Below are positions 17,978-27,514 of a stretch of 64,000 nt of DNA, one piece after another. The position numbers and the translations under genes are program-made. Source of the stretch: Pseudomonas_T sp032052615. GTDB lineage: Bacteria > Pseudomonadota > Gammaproteobacteria > Pseudomonadales > Pseudomonadaceae. Position 1 is the first letter of the stretch. Each line of letters opens with the position of its first letter. The notes beneath the pieces are model-generated. The model was given only the letters and a program-made list of their open reading frames with translations. It had not been told where the DNA came from and did no database searches. Location of the stretch: contig DAMBWF010000004.1 in NCBI GenBank assembly GCA_032052615.1, forward strand, positions 294,997-358,996, read 5' to 3'.

Positions 17978-18430
17978 ATGGCCAGAATTCGCCAAAGACG
18001 CAAACCGGTCGCCGAAATGAACGTGGTGCCCTACATCGACGTGATGCTGGTGCTCCTAGTGATTTTCATGGTGACCGCGCCGATGCTCAATCAGGGCGTT
18101 AAGGTCGACCTGCCCAAGGTGAGCAGCGAGGCGCTGCCCCAGGACAACGATAAGCAGGTACTGACCATTTCCATCAAGGCCGACAAGACCTACTACTGGA
18201 ACCTGGGCAGCGAAGTGGATACCCAGAAGCAGACCAACAAGGCGCTGACCCTGCCGGAAATGACCAAGGCGGTGACCGCGATCATGGGCGAGAGCCGACG
18301 CCAGGGTAAGCAGGTGCAGGTCTTCATCCGCGGGGACAAGGCTGTCGACTACGGCGCGGTCATGGCGGCCATGGGTGGCCTACAACAGGCCGGCGTGGGC
18401 AACGTCGGATTGATCACCGAGGCGCCCTGA
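17978..18430 (+). CDS. tolR: Tol-Pal system subunit TolR
   Basis: 150 residues starting MARIRQRRKPVAEMN; a GTG one codon upstream is also possible. A single membrane helix holds the conserved proton-carrying Asp (VVPYIDVMLVLLVIFMVTAP). The periplasmic domain is ExbD-like. It ends one base into the tolA start (TGATG), indicating translational coupling. Confidence 0.96.
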   Translation: MARIRQRRKPVAEMNVVPYIDVMLVLLVIFMVTAPMLNQGVKVDLPKVSSEALPQDNDKQVLTISIKADKTYYWNLGSEVDTQKQTNKALTLPEMTKAVTAIMGESRRQGKQVQVFIRGDKAVDYGAVMAAMGGLQQAGVGNVGLITEAP

Positions 18431-19509
18431 TGCAGACGCGCGTGCGTTCCTCGTCGGAAGGTTACTTCTGGCCGTCGCTGTGGGCGATCGCGCTGCATGC
18501 GTTGATCTTCGCCATGCTGTTCGTGAGCTTCGCCATGACTCCGGAGTTGCCGCCGGCCAAGCCCATCGTGCAGGCCACCTTGTATCAGCTCAAGTCCCAG
18601 AGCCAGGCTACCACCCAGACCAACAAGAAGATCGCGGGCGAATCGAAGAAGACCTCGGCGCCCCAGTACGAAACCGATCAGGTCGAACAGAAAAAAGCCG
18701 AGGAGCAGAAGGTAGCAGCCGCCAAGGCGGCGGAACAAAAGAAAGCCGAGGAAGCTCGAAAGGCCGAGGAAGCCAAGGCCGCCGCCGATGCCAAGGCCGC
18801 CGAAGCGAAGAAGGCCGAGGAAGCCGCCAAGGCGGCGGCCGAGGCCAAGAAAGCCGAGGAGCAGAAAAAGGCGGAAGAGCAAAAGCAGCAGGCCGACATC
18901 GCCAAGAAGAAAGCGGAAGAGGAAGCCAAGCAGAAAGCCGCCGAGGAGGCCAAGAAGGCGGCCGAGGCCAAGAAGGCCGACGACGCGAAGAAAGCGGCCG
19001 AGGAGGCCAAGAAGAAAGCGGCCGCCGAGGCAGCGAAGAAAAAAGCGGTCGAGGAGGCCAGGAAGAAGACCGCGGCCGAGCTGGCCAAGAAGAAGGCCGC
19101 CGAAACGGCTCGTCGTAAAGCCACCGAGGACAAGAAAGCGGCTGCGTTGGCCGATCTTCTATCCGACGATGTGCAGAACGAGCAGACGCTGGCCGACGAG
19201 GTCGGTGACCAGGTGGCGGGTAGCCTCGACGATCTGATCGTCAGCCTGGTCAGTCAGGAATGGCGACGCCCGCCTTCTGCGCGCAATGGAATGAGCGTCG
19301 AGGTTCTGATCCAAATGCTGCCCGATGGCACCATCACCAATGCGAGCGTGACCCGTTCGAGCGGCGATGTACCTTTCGATAACTCCGCCGTTGCGGCGGT
19401 GCGTAACGTAGGTCGCATCCCGGAAATGCAGCAATTGACCCGCGCGCAGTTCGATTCCCTCTATCGACAACGGCGGATGGTCTTCAAACCGGAGGATTTA
19501 GGCTTGTGA
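18430..19509 (+). CDS. tolA: Tol-Pal system protein TolA
   Basis: 359 residues in three parts: an N-terminal membrane helix (WAIALHALIFAMLFVSFAM, about residues 17-36), a long Ala/Lys/Glu-rich helical stalk (about 60-235) that spans the periplasm, and a C-terminal globular domain (about 245-359) that contacts TolB, Pal and CpoB. The GC-rich stalk keeps several other frames open, which are shadows. Stop and tolB start overlap by 4 bp. Confidence 0.96.
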   Translation: MQTRVRSSSEGYFWPSLWAIALHALIFAMLFVSFAMTPELPPAKPIVQATLYQLKSQSQATTQTNKKIAGESKKTSAPQYETDQVEQKKAEEQKVAAAKAAEQKKAEEARKAEEAKAAADAKAAEAKKAEEAAKAAAEAKKAEEQKKAEEQKQQADIAKKKAEEEAKQKAAEEAKKAAEAKKADDAKKAAEEAKKKAAAEAAKKKAVEEARKKTAAELAKKKAAETARRKATEDKKAAALADLLSDDVQNEQTLADEVGDQVAGSLDDLIVSLVSQEWRRPPSARNGMSVEVLIQMLPDGTITNASVTRSSGDVPFDNSAVAAVRNVGRIPEMQQLTRAQFDSLYRQRRMVFKPEDLGL

Positions 19510-20804
19510 ATACCCTGATTCGTATCGTTCTGCTCGGCATGTTCATGCTGGCGGGGGCCGTCCAGGCGGCCGATCCCCTGGTCATCACCAAGGGGACCGA
19601 CCGCGCCACGCCGATCGCCGTGGTGCCTTTCGGCTGGCAGGGTGGCACCGTGTTGCCGGATGACATGGCCGAGATCATCGGTAATGACTTGCGCAATTCC
19701 GGCTTCTTCGAGCCGATTCCCCGGCAGAACATGATCAGCCTGCCCTCCCAGGCCAGCGAAGTGATCTATCGCGACTGGAAAGCGCTGGGGGCTCAGTACG
19801 TGCTGGTCGGTAGCGTCACTCCGGCGGGCGGGCGCCTGCAGGTGCAATTCGCTCTGTTCAACGTCACCACCGAGCAGCAGGTCATGGCCGGTTCGGTCAG
19901 CGGCGGCACCGATCAGTTGCGGGATATGGCGCACCACATCTCCGACCAGTCCTTCGAGAAACTGACGGGCATCAAAGGGGCCTTCTCGACCAAGATGCTG
20001 TACGTCACCGCCGAGCGTTTCGGCGTCAACAATACCCGCTATACCCTGCAGCGCTCCGATTACGATGGCGCCCGCGCGGTGACCCTGCTGCAGTCCCGCG
20101 AGCCGATCCTGTCGCCCCGTTATGCTCCGGACGGTCGCCGCATCGCTTACGTATCTTTCGAGCAGAAACGTCCGCGCATCTTCATTCAGTATGTCGATAC
20201 CGGGCGCCGGGAACAGGTCACCAACTTCGAAGGGCTGAATGGCGCGCCTGCCTGGTCGCCCGACGGCAATCGCCTGGCCTTCGTCCTGTCCAAGGACGGG
20301 AATCCGGAAATCTATGTCATGGATGTCGGCTCGCGTCAGTTGCAGCGCGTGACTAACCACTACGCGATCGATACCGAGCCTTTCTGGGGCAAGGATGGCC
20401 AGACTATTTATTTCACTTCGGATCGGGCCGGCAAACCGCAGATCTATAAAATGAACATCGCCAGCGGTTCGGTCGAGCGCGTTACCTTCCAAGGTAACTA
20501 CAATGCCAACCCGAAATTGTCCGCAGACGAAAAAACCCTCGTGATGATTCATCGTCAGGATGGTTTCACCAACTTCAAAGTTGCCGCGCAAGATCTTCAA
20601 CGCGGTGGCTTGAAGGTCCTGTCCGACACCAGTCTGGACGAGTCGCCCACTGTTGCGCCCAACGGCACCATGCTAATCTACGCCACCCGCCAGCAGGGCA
20701 ATGGAGTGCTGATGCTCGTGTCCACAAATGGACGCATAAGAATTCCATTGCCTGCCGCCCAAGGTGAGGTCCGTGAGCCTTCATGGTCGCCTTACTTGAA
20801 CTGA
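19506..20804 (+). CDS. tolB: Tol-Pal system beta-propeller TolB
   Basis: 432 residues, GTG start, Sec signal peptide (MNTLIRIVLLGMFMLAGAVQA). The N-terminal domain is alpha/beta and the C-terminal half is a beta-propeller with repeated SPDG/SADE blades (for example APDGRRIAYVSFE, SPDGNRLAFVLSK). It is periplasmic and binds Pal through the propeller and TolA through its mature N-terminus. Confidence 0.97.
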   Translation: MNTLIRIVLLGMFMLAGAVQAADPLVITKGTDRATPIAVVPFGWQGGTVLPDDMAEIIGNDLRNSGFFEPIPRQNMISLPSQASEVIYRDWKALGAQYVLVGSVTPAGGRLQVQFALFNVTTEQQVMAGSVSGGTDQLRDMAHHISDQSFEKLTGIKGAFSTKMLYVTAERFGVNNTRYTLQRSDYDGARAVTLLQSREPILSPRYAPDGRRIAYVSFEQKRPRIFIQYVDTGRREQVTNFEGLNGAPAWSPDGNRLAFVLSKDGNPEIYVMDVGSRQLQRVTNHYAIDTEPFWGKDGQTIYFTSDRAGKPQIYKMNIASGSVERVTFQGNYNANPKLSADEKTLVMIHRQDGFTNFKVAAQDLQRGGLKVLSDTSLDESPTVAPNGTMLIYATRQQGNGVLMLVSTNGRIRIPLPAAQGEVREPSWSPYLN

Positions 20805-20862
20805 TGCGGTCGCCAACTCTCAATACTTAAACACACACCTGGGGTTCATTAGGAGTTACATC

Positions 20863-21369
20863 ATGGAAATGCTGAAATTCGGCAAGTTTGCTGCTCTGGC
20901 TCTGGCAATGGCCGTTGCCGTAGGTTGTTCCTCCAAAGGCGGCGACGATAGCGGCGCGGGTGCTGGCATGGACCCGAACGCTGGTTCCTCCTCTGGCATG
21001 AACAGCGGTTCGGTCGACGGCAGCCTGAGCGAAGAAGCCGCTCTGCGTGCCATCACCACCTTCTACTTCGAGTACGACAGCTCCGACCTGAAGCCGGAAG
21101 CCATGCGCGCTCTGGACGTCCACGCCAAAGACCTGAAATCCAGCGGCGCTCGCGTCGTTCTGGAAGGTCATACCGACGAGCGTGGCACCCGCGAGTACAA
21201 CATGGCTCTGGGTGAGCGTCGCGCCAATGCCGTTCAACGCTACCTGGTTCTGCAGGGCGTTTCCCCGGCTCAACTGGAACTGGTCTCCTACGGTGAAGAG
21301 CGTCCGGTCGCTACCGGCCATGACGAGCAGTCCTGGGCTCAGAACCGTCGCGTAGAGCTGCGTAAGTAA
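20863..21369 (+). CDS. pal: Peptidoglycan-associated lipoprotein Pal/OprL
   Basis: 168 residues. Lipoprotein signal with lipobox VAVGC (lipidated Cys about residue 22), a flexible Gly/Ser linker (residues 25-55), then an OmpA-like peptidoglycan-binding domain with the DAP-binding signature LEGHTDERGTREYN and the closing AQNRRVEL. It anchors the outer membrane to the wall and is the outer-membrane end of the Tol-Pal system. AGGAG lies 8 bp upstream of the start. Confidence 0.97.
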   Translation: MEMLKFGKFAALALAMAVAVGCSSKGGDDSGAGAGMDPNAGSSSGMNSGSVDGSLSEEAALRAITTFYFEYDSSDLKPEAMRALDVHAKDLKSSGARVVLEGHTDERGTREYNMALGERRANAVQRYLVLQGVSPAQLELVSYGEERPVATGHDEQSWAQNRRVELRK

Positions 21370-21375
21370 TACGCC

Positions 21376-22176
21376 ATGCGTAAGTGCCGTCGTGCTTTGA
21401 CTATGTTGGCCCTTGGATTACCGTTCGCGGCAATGGCCGAAGTGCCAATAGTGGAAGGTAATGGCAATTATCCGCCTGCGGGTTATGGCACGACTGGCAC
21501 CTACGCCGCAGCCGGGGCTTCCGCCCCGGCTTCGGCTCAAGGTGAGCTGTTCATGCAGCTCCAGCAGATGCAGCAGGAAGTGGCTCGGCTACGCGGTATG
21601 GTGGAAGAGCAGCAATACGAACTTCAGCGGCTCAAGCAGGAAGGCTTGGAACGCTATCAGGATTTGGATAAACGACTGGGCAGCGGCACTGCGGGCGCCG
21701 CAGGCAGCATTCCGGCCGACGGGGCCATCAATGCCGGGGGCACGCCTGTTCCTCCCGCCACGAACCCGCAATCTGCGGCCAGCAGCGAGCCCGGTGACCC
21801 TGCCAAGGAAAAACTCTATTACGAAGCGGCATTCGACCTGATCAAGGCGAAAGACTTCGATAAAGCCAGTCAGGCTTTCACCGCCTTCTTGCGCAAGTAT
21901 CCCAGTAGTCAATATGCAGGCAATGCGCAGTACTGGCTGGGTGAAGTCAACCTCACCAAGGGTGACCTGCAAGGCGCCGCTCAAGCCTTCGCCAAAGTCG
22001 GTCAAAGTTACCCCAATCACCCCAAGGTGCCGGATTCGTTGTACAAGCTCGCGGATGTCGAGCAGCGCCTGGGCGATACCAACAAGGCCAAGGGCATTCT
22101 TCGACAAGTCATCGCTCAATATCCCGGTAGTTCCGCCGCTCAATTGGCGCAACGCGATATCCAGCGTTTACCCTAA
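21376..22176 (+). CDS. cpoB: Cell division coordinator CpoB (YbgF)
   Basis: 266 residues: signal peptide (about 1-21), a coiled coil that trimerises the protein (about 55-100, FMQLQQMQQEVARLRGMVEE), a linker, and a C-terminal domain of TPR repeats (about 145-266, AFTAFLRKYPSSQYAGNAQYW). It couples Tol-Pal constriction to PBP1B peptidoglycan synthesis in E. coli. The start is 6 bp after the pal stop, the last gene before the terminator. Confidence 0.94.
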   Translation: MRKCRRALTMLALGLPFAAMAEVPIVEGNGNYPPAGYGTTGTYAAAGASAPASAQGELFMQLQQMQQEVARLRGMVEEQQYELQRLKQEGLERYQDLDKRLGSGTAGAAGSIPADGAINAGGTPVPPATNPQSAASSEPGDPAKEKLYYEAAFDLIKAKDFDKASQAFTAFLRKYPSSQYAGNAQYWLGEVNLTKGDLQGAAQAFAKVGQSYPNHPKVPDSLYKLADVEQRLGDTNKAKGILRQVIAQYPGSSAAQLAQRDIQRLP

Positions 22177-22208
22177 GCGCCCACGACGTTAGAATCCGAA
22201 CCTGACCG

Positions 22209-22228
22209 AGCCCGCCATCGCGGGCTTT
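22209..22228 (+). terminator. Terminator of the tol-pal operon
   Basis: Arms AGCCCGC (22209-22215) and GCGGGCT (22220-22226) with a 4-base loop and short T run (TTTG). Confidence 0.7.
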
Positions 22229-22314
22229 GTCGTTTGGCGGCTTAGTCTGCCTTACATCCTCATTCCTGCAACGGAGGCGGATGGCCTGTTCAGCCGTCAC
22301 GCCCGTGGCTCTAT

Positions 22315-22962
22315 ATGCAACGTACCCTGCGAATCACCGAGATTTTCTTCTCGCTGCAGGGGGAGACACGAACAGTCGGGTTGCCGACAGTGTTCGTGCG
22401 CCTGACCGGCTGTCCCCTGCGCTGCCAATATTGCGATACCGCCTATGCGTTCAGTGGCGGCCAGATCATGTCGCTTGCCACCATCTTGTCGGAGGTGGCC
22501 CGCCATGGCTCCCGTCATGTCTGTGTGACCGGTGGCGAGCCCCTGGCGCAGCCCAATTGCATTCCCCTGCTCGAAGCGCTCTGTGACGCGGGTTACCACG
22601 TGTCTCTGGAAACGAGTGGCGCGCTGGATATCGCGCCAGTGGACAAAAGAGTCAGTCGGGTGATGGACCTGAAAACGCCCGGCTCGGCCGAGTCCTCCCA
22701 GAATCGTCCGGAAAACATCGACTGCCTGACTTCCAACGACCAGGTGAAGTTCGTCATCTGCTCTCGTGATGACTACGACTGGGCGGTTTCCCAACTCATT
22801 CGCTACCGCCTGGATGAACGGGTAGGCGAGGTGCTGTTTTCACCGAGCCATGGGCAGGTCGAGGCGACAGTGCTCGCCGACTGGATCATCGCCGACCGCT
22901 TGCCTGTTCGCCTGCAAGTGCAGCTCCACAAGATTCTCTGGAACGACGAACCGGGTCGTTGA
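22315..22962 (+). CDS. queE: 7-carboxy-7-deazaguanine synthase QueE
   Basis: 215 residues. A radical SAM enzyme converting 6-carboxy-tetrahydropterin to CDG in preQ0/queuosine synthesis. The cluster motif is CPLRCQYCD (CxxxCxxC, about residues 31-38) and the SAM-binding GGEP follows at about 74-77. The start ATG at 22315 begins MQRTLRITEIFFSLQGE. It lies 10 bp before queC, so the two pathway genes are co-transcribed. Confidence 0.95.
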   Translation: MQRTLRITEIFFSLQGETRTVGLPTVFVRLTGCPLRCQYCDTAYAFSGGQIMSLATILSEVARHGSRHVCVTGGEPLAQPNCIPLLEALCDAGYHVSLETSGALDIAPVDKRVSRVMDLKTPGSAESSQNRPENIDCLTSNDQVKFVICSRDDYDWAVSQLIRYRLDERVGEVLFSPSHGQVEATVLADWIIADRLPVRLQVQLHKILWNDEPGR

Positions 22963-22972
22963 GGTACGAGAC

Positions 22973-23680
22973 ATGAACGAAAAGAAAGCCGTGATTCTTC
23001 TCTCTGGCGGGCTTGACTCGGCGACTGTCGTTGCCTTGGCCCGCTCCGAAGGTTTCGCTTGCTATACCTTGAGCTTCGACTATGGCCAGCGGCATCGCGT
23101 GGAGTTGCAGGCGGCCGAGCGAGTGGCCCAACAATTGGGCGTGGCGATGCACAAGGTGATCGGTCTCGATTTGGATGGGATTGGCGGTTCTGCCCTGACC
23201 GATACGCGGATCATGGTGCCGGAAGGTCCGACTAACGGTATTCCCATTACCTATGTGCCCGCCCGGAATACTGTCTTTCTATCCCTGGCGCTGGGATGGG
23301 CGGAAGTCCTCGGAGCCCATGACATCTTCATTGGCGTGAACGCCGTGGACTACTCAGGCTATCCAGACTGCCGACCCGCGTTCATCGAAGGTTTCGAACG
23401 GCTGGCCAATTTGGCGACCAAGTTGGGCGTGGAGGGACGAGGGTTTCGTATCCATGCGCCCTTGCAGTACATGGGTAAGGCAGAAATCATCGATATAGGG
23501 GCCCGGGCGGGCGTCGACTTCTCGCTCACGGTCTCTTGCTATCAAGCGGATTGGGAAGGACGGGCCTGCGGAAAATGCGACAGCTGCCGCCTGCGCGCGG
23601 CGGGTTTCGCGGAGGCCGGAGTGACCGATCCCACGCTCTATCAAAAAAAATCGCCGCTTTATGTTGATTTTATGAAATAA
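22973..23680 (+). CDS. queC: 7-cyano-7-deazaguanine synthase QueC
   Basis: 235 residues. It converts CDG to preQ0 with ammonia and ATP. The PP-loop LLSGGLDSAT is at the N-terminus (residues 8-17), and the zinc-binding cysteines CYQADWEGRACGKCDSC are near the C-terminus. The ATG at 22973 follows GAGGTACGAG. The tRNA-Lys promoter overlaps the end of this gene. Confidence 0.96.
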   Translation: MNEKKAVILLSGGLDSATVVALARSEGFACYTLSFDYGQRHRVELQAAERVAQQLGVAMHKVIGLDLDGIGGSALTDTRIMVPEGPTNGIPITYVPARNTVFLSLALGWAEVLGAHDIFIGVNAVDYSGYPDCRPAFIEGFERLANLATKLGVEGRGFRIHAPLQYMGKAEIIDIGARAGVDFSLTVSCYQADWEGRACGKCDSCRLRAAGFAEAGVTDPTLYQKKSPLYVDFMK

Positions 23681-23691
23681 ATCAGTATCAT
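23664..23691 (+). promoter_or_regulatory. Promoter of tRNA-Lys
   Basis: TTGATT (-35, 23664-23669), 16-bp spacer, TATCAT (-10, 23686-23691), then a GC-rich discriminator (GCGCGGCG) typical of stable-RNA promoters, 10 bp before the tRNA. Confidence 0.7.
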
Positions 23692-23701
23692 GCGCGGCGT
23701 T

Positions 23702-23777
23702 GGGTCGTTAGCTCAGTCGGTAGAGCAGTTGGCTTTTAACCAATTGGTCGTAGGTTCGAATCCTACACGACCCACCA
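23702..23777 (+). tRNA. tRNA-Lys (anticodon UUU)
   Basis: 76 nt including an encoded CCA. The acceptor stem pairs GGGTCGT with ACGACCC, the D arm reads AGCTCAGTCGGTAGAGC, the anticodon loop CTTTTAA gives UUU, and the T arm is GTAGGTTCGAATCCTAC. This tRNA marks the left edge of the accessory block; no duplicated 3' end was found before nadA. Confidence 0.98.
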
Positions 23778-23879
23778 TCTTAGACGCGACGAGTTGCATA
23801 GCCCCGGGGTGTTGCGAACTTACTTGTCCAGCACCGTCTGGGTCGAGCGTTAGGCCCGCATCGCGTGATGTATATATTG

Positions 23880-23909
23880 AAAGCCCACCTATCTAGGTGG
23901 GCTTTTCTG
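23880..23909 (+). terminator. Terminator of tRNA-Lys
   Basis: Eleven-bp arms AAAGCCCACCT (23880-23890) and AGGTGGGCTTT (23895-23905), ATCT loop, T tract following. Confidence 0.9.
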
Positions 23910-24554
23910 TTTCTAAGTGCCTGAAATTGCCTTGCAGACGCAGCGAAGCGTCTCCGAGTAATCAGCGATTACAAGGGTATAAGGTGAGCCGCGACATTCG
24001 AGGTTTCGCCAGCATGCCGGCGTTGGTTCCAGACGCCCGATAATTCCAGATTTTTCCTACCGGCCTGGCGAGCGGCTGAGAGCCTTGGCTACTTTTCGTC
24101 CGGTGGCCGCCCCCGCGGCACAGGTATCGCTAGGCGAGCCTGCCTCGGGCGGCCGATCCGCAGCCACTGACTGTTGCAGTGGGCACCGCTAAGGACGTGG
24201 CAGCTCGGCTCGATAAGTGTTGAGCCATCAACGTGAAGGACAAACTGCTGCAAGGTGCGGGCGGCTGTGGTACCGCTTCTGTTTACAAGCGGTTGGAAAG
24301 CCTGCACGCCTGGCACAGGTGTGTGCTCCCTTGGTTCTGCAGGTTCTGCCCTGTCTTGGCAGCCATTGGCGGTGGCGCTTCACCTGCTCGGGCGAAGGTT
24401 GCCCGCATGGCCTCGGCTTAACGACGCCTGTGGGGCCGCCGTAATCCCACCTCCGGCGGCTATGGACATGCCCGGCTACGAGAACGGTTGGCGTGATGGC
24501 GTTTAGCAATTAGATTGCTCCACGACATCCGCAGACTTGGCAGGGAACGCATCC
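23910..24554. other. Gene-free stretch between tRNA-Lys and cas3; possible decayed gene
   Basis: About 640 bp with no intact gene. On the minus strand, segments in different frames carry short peptides such as HLCQACRL and a Thr-Gly-Thr-like stretch, loosely reminiscent of the zinc-ribbon start of IS1595/IS1-type transposases interrupted by frameshifts and stops. This is a weak impression. The right end must hold the cas promoter; no clear -35/-10 was assigned. Confidence 0.3.
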
Positions 24555-26789
24555 ATGGAAACAGAGGCTAGCGATACTCGCTTTTTTGCTCACTCCACCT
24601 CAAAGCCGGATCGCAGCGATTGGCAGCCTTTGGCCGAGCATCTATGGGCTGTGTCCCGTCTGGCGGGAGAGAAGGCTACCTTCTTCGGTGGCGGTGAATT
24701 AGCTGCCCTTGCCGGTCTGCTGCACGATTTGGGTAAATACACCGACGAGTTTCGGCGGCGCATTGCGGGTGAGGCCATTTGTGTCGATCACTCCACTCGC
24801 GGGGCCATGCTCGCGGTAGAGCGCTATGGCGCGCTAGGCAAATTGCTAGCCTACGGCATCGCTGGCCACCATGCCGGATTGGCCAATGGCCGCGAGGCTG
24901 GTGAGCGACTTGCCTTGGTCGATCGCCTGAAGGGGGTTGGGCTGCCACGGCTCTTGGAGGCCTGGCGCGTGGAAATCGTGCTACCCGAGCGCCTTCAACC
25001 GCCACCGCTAAAAGCGCGCCCGGAAAGAGGTTTCTTCCAGTGGGCCTTTCTGGGCCGGATGCTGTTTTCTTGCTTGGTCGATGCGGACTACCTCGATACC
25101 GAGGCCTTCTACCACCGCGTCGAAGGGCGGGACTCCCTTCGCAGGCAAGCGCGCCCATCCTTGGTCGAGTTACGCGCAGCCCTTGATCGGCATTTGGCTG
25201 AGTTCAAGGGAGATACGCCGGTCAACCGCCTTCGTGGGGAAATACTGGCCGGCGTGCGCGGCAAGGCGAGCGAGCAACCCGGGCTGTTTTCTCTCACGGT
25301 GCCCACCGGGGGCGGCAAGACCCTGGCCTCCCTGGCTTTCGCCCTGGATCACGCGCTGGCTCATGGGCTGCGCCGGGTGATCTACGTGATTCCCTTCACC
25401 AGCATCGTCGAGCAGAACGCCGCGGTATTCCGCCACGCACTCGGGGCCCTGGGTGAGGAGGCGGTGCTGGAGCATCACAGCGCCTTCGTTGATGATCGCC
25501 GGCAGACCCTGGAGGCCAAGAAGAAGCTGGGCCTGGCGATGGAAAACTGGGACGCGCCTATCGTGGTGACCACCGCGGTGCAGTTCTTCAAAAGCCTGTT
25601 TGCCGACCGCCCAGCCCAGTGCCGCAAGCTGCACAACATCACCGGCAGCGTGGTGATTCTTGACGAGGCGCAGACCCTACCGCTCAAGCTGTTGCGGCCC
25701 TGCGTTGCCGCCCTTGATGAGCTGGCGCTCAACTACCGTTGTAGCCCGGTGCTCTGTACTGCCACCCAGCCAGCGCTGCAATCGCCGGATTTCATTGGTG
25801 GGCTGCAGGACGTGCGTGAGCTGGCGCCCGAGCCGCAGCGGTTGTTTCGGGAGTTGGAGCGGGCCCGGGTACGGGTACTGGGGGCGCTCGAAGATGCAGC
25901 CTTGACCGAGCAGATCGCCAGGCGTGAACAAGTGCTGTGCATCGTCAATAACCGACGCCATGCCCGTGCGCTCTATGAATCATTTGCCGGGTTGCCCGGT
26001 GCCCGCCATCTCACCACCCGGATGTGCGCCAAGCATCGTAGCAACGTGCTGGCCGAGGTGCGCCGGATGCTCAAAAAGGGCGAGCCCTGTCGCCTGGTGG
26101 CCACCTCGCTGATCGAGGCCGGGGTGGATGTGGATTTTCCCGTGGTACTGCGTGCCGAGGCCGGATTGGATTCCATCGCCCAGGCCGCGGGACGCTGCAA
26201 TCGCGAAGGCAAGCGGCCGCTCGCCGAAAGCGAGGTATTGGTGTTCGCCACGGCTAATCCCGACTGGGCGCCTCCCGAGGAGCTCAAGCAATTCGCCCAG
26301 GCCGCCCGCGAAGTGATGCGCCATTACCCGGACGATTGCCTGTCCATGGCGGCCATCGAGCATTATTTCCGCCTGCTCTACTGGCAGAAAGGCGCCCAGG
26401 AGTTAGATGCGGGCAACCTGCTCGATCTAATCGAAAGAGGCCGGCTCGACGGCCTGCCTTACGAGACCCTGGCCAGCAAGTTCCGCATGATCGAGAGCCT
26501 GCAACTGCCCGTCATCATTCCCTTCGATGACGAGGCCAGGGATGCCCTGCGCAAGCTGGAATCCGCAGACGGTTGCGCCACCCTCGCTCGCTGCCTGCAG
26601 CCTTATCTGGTGCAGATACCACGCAAGGGCTATCAGGTACTGCTGGATGCCGGCGCGATCCAGCCGGTGGCTGGCGAACGCTATGGCGAGCAATTCATGG
26701 TGTTGGTCAACCCTGATCTGTATCACCATCAATTCGGCTTGCACTGGGATAATCCGGCCTTTGTCAGCAGTGAGCGGTTATGTTGGTAG
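24555..26789 (+). CDS. cas3: Type I-C CRISPR-associated helicase/nuclease Cas3
   Basis: 744 residues. Order HD nuclease then helicase, the usual Cas3 layout. HD motif in GLLHDLGKYTDEF (about residues 57-69); Walker A VPTGGGKTLAS (about 255); DEAD-box variant VILDEAQTLP (about 370); helicase motif VI in AQAAGRCNREGK (about 550). It is recruited to Cascade-bound target DNA and degrades it. I use the ATG at 24555 with AGGGAA 7 bases upstream; an in-frame TTG at 24537 is less likely. It is the first gene of the cas operon, 50 bp before cas5c. Confidence 0.96.
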   Translation: METEASDTRFFAHSTSKPDRSDWQPLAEHLWAVSRLAGEKATFFGGGELAALAGLLHDLGKYTDEFRRRIAGEAICVDHSTRGAMLAVERYGALGKLLAYGIAGHHAGLANGREAGERLALVDRLKGVGLPRLLEAWRVEIVLPERLQPPPLKARPERGFFQWAFLGRMLFSCLVDADYLDTEAFYHRVEGRDSLRRQARPSLVELRAALDRHLAEFKGDTPVNRLRGEILAGVRGKASEQPGLFSLTVPTGGGKTLASLAFALDHALAHGLRRVIYVIPFTSIVEQNAAVFRHALGALGEEAVLEHHSAFVDDRRQTLEAKKKLGLAMENWDAPIVVTTAVQFFKSLFADRPAQCRKLHNITGSVVILDEAQTLPLKLLRPCVAALDELALNYRCSPVLCTATQPALQSPDFIGGLQDVRELAPEPQRLFRELERARVRVLGALEDAALTEQIARREQVLCIVNNRRHARALYESFAGLPGARHLTTRMCAKHRSNVLAEVRRMLKKGEPCRLVATSLIEAGVDVDFPVVLRAEAGLDSIAQAAGRCNREGKRPLAESEVLVFATANPDWAPPEELKQFAQAAREVMRHYPDDCLSMAAIEHYFRLLYWQKGAQELDAGNLLDLIERGRLDGLPYETLASKFRMIESLQLPVIIPFDDEARDALRKLESADGCATLARCLQPYLVQIPRKGYQVLLDAGAIQPVAGERYGEQFMVLVNPDLYHHQFGLHWDNPAFVSSERLCW

Positions 26790-26839
26790 TCGGGACGCGC
26801 AACAGCGGCCTGGCCTGGATGATGTGAAAGGGAGGGCCG

Positions 26840-27514
26840 ATGGCCTACGGAATTCGCTTAATGGTCTGGGGCGAGCGTGCCTGCTTCACCCGCCCGGAAA
26901 TGAAGGTGGAGCGCGTCTCTTACGATGCGATCACGCCGTCCGCCGCGCGCGGCATTCTCGAGGCCATCCACTGGAAACCGGCGATTCGCTGGGTGGTGGA
27001 TCGCATCCAGGTGCTCAAGCCGATCCGCTTCGAGTCCATCCGGCGCAACGAGGTCGGCGGCAAGCTATCCGCCGCCAGCGTCGGCAAGGCAATGAAGGCC
27101 GGGCGCATCGACGGCTTGGTGACTCTGGTCGAGGAGGATCGCCAGCAGCGCGCGACAACTCTGCTGCGCGATGTCGCCTATGTCATCGAGGCGCATTTCG
27201 AGATGACCGACAGGGCCGGCACCGACGACACGGTGGGCAAGCACCTGGATATCTTCAACCGCCGCGCGCGGAAGGGGCAGTGCTTCCATGCGCCTTGCCT
27301 AGGGGTGCGCGAGTTTCCGGCCAGTTTTCGGTTGCTGGAAGAGGACAGTGCCGAACCCGAGGTCGATGCTGCCCTGCGCGGTGAGCGTGATCTGGGCTGG
27401 ATGCTGCATGACATTGATTTCGCCGATGGCATGACCCCGCACTTCTTCCGGGCCCTGATGCGCGATGGGCTGATCGAGGTACCGGCGTTCAGGACGGCAG
27501 AGGTCAAGGCATGA
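26840..27514 (+). CDS. cas5c: Type I-C Cascade subunit Cas5c (Cas5d, pre-crRNA endonuclease)
   Basis: 224 residues. In type I-C systems Cas5 replaces Cas6: it cuts pre-crRNA at the repeat hairpin and then caps the crRNA 5' handle. The N-terminus MAYGIRLMVWGERACFTRPEMKVERVSYDAITPSAARGI is characteristic of the Cas5d group. AAAGGGAGG precedes the start. It overlaps cas8c by 4 bp (ATGA). Confidence 0.95.
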   Translation: MAYGIRLMVWGERACFTRPEMKVERVSYDAITPSAARGILEAIHWKPAIRWVVDRIQVLKPIRFESIRRNEVGGKLSAASVGKAMKAGRIDGLVTLVEEDRQQRATTLLRDVAYVIEAHFEMTDRAGTDDTVGKHLDIFNRRARKGQCFHAPCLGVREFPASFRLLEEDSAEPEVDAALRGERDLGWMLHDIDFADGMTPHFFRALMRDGLIEVPAFRTAEVKA

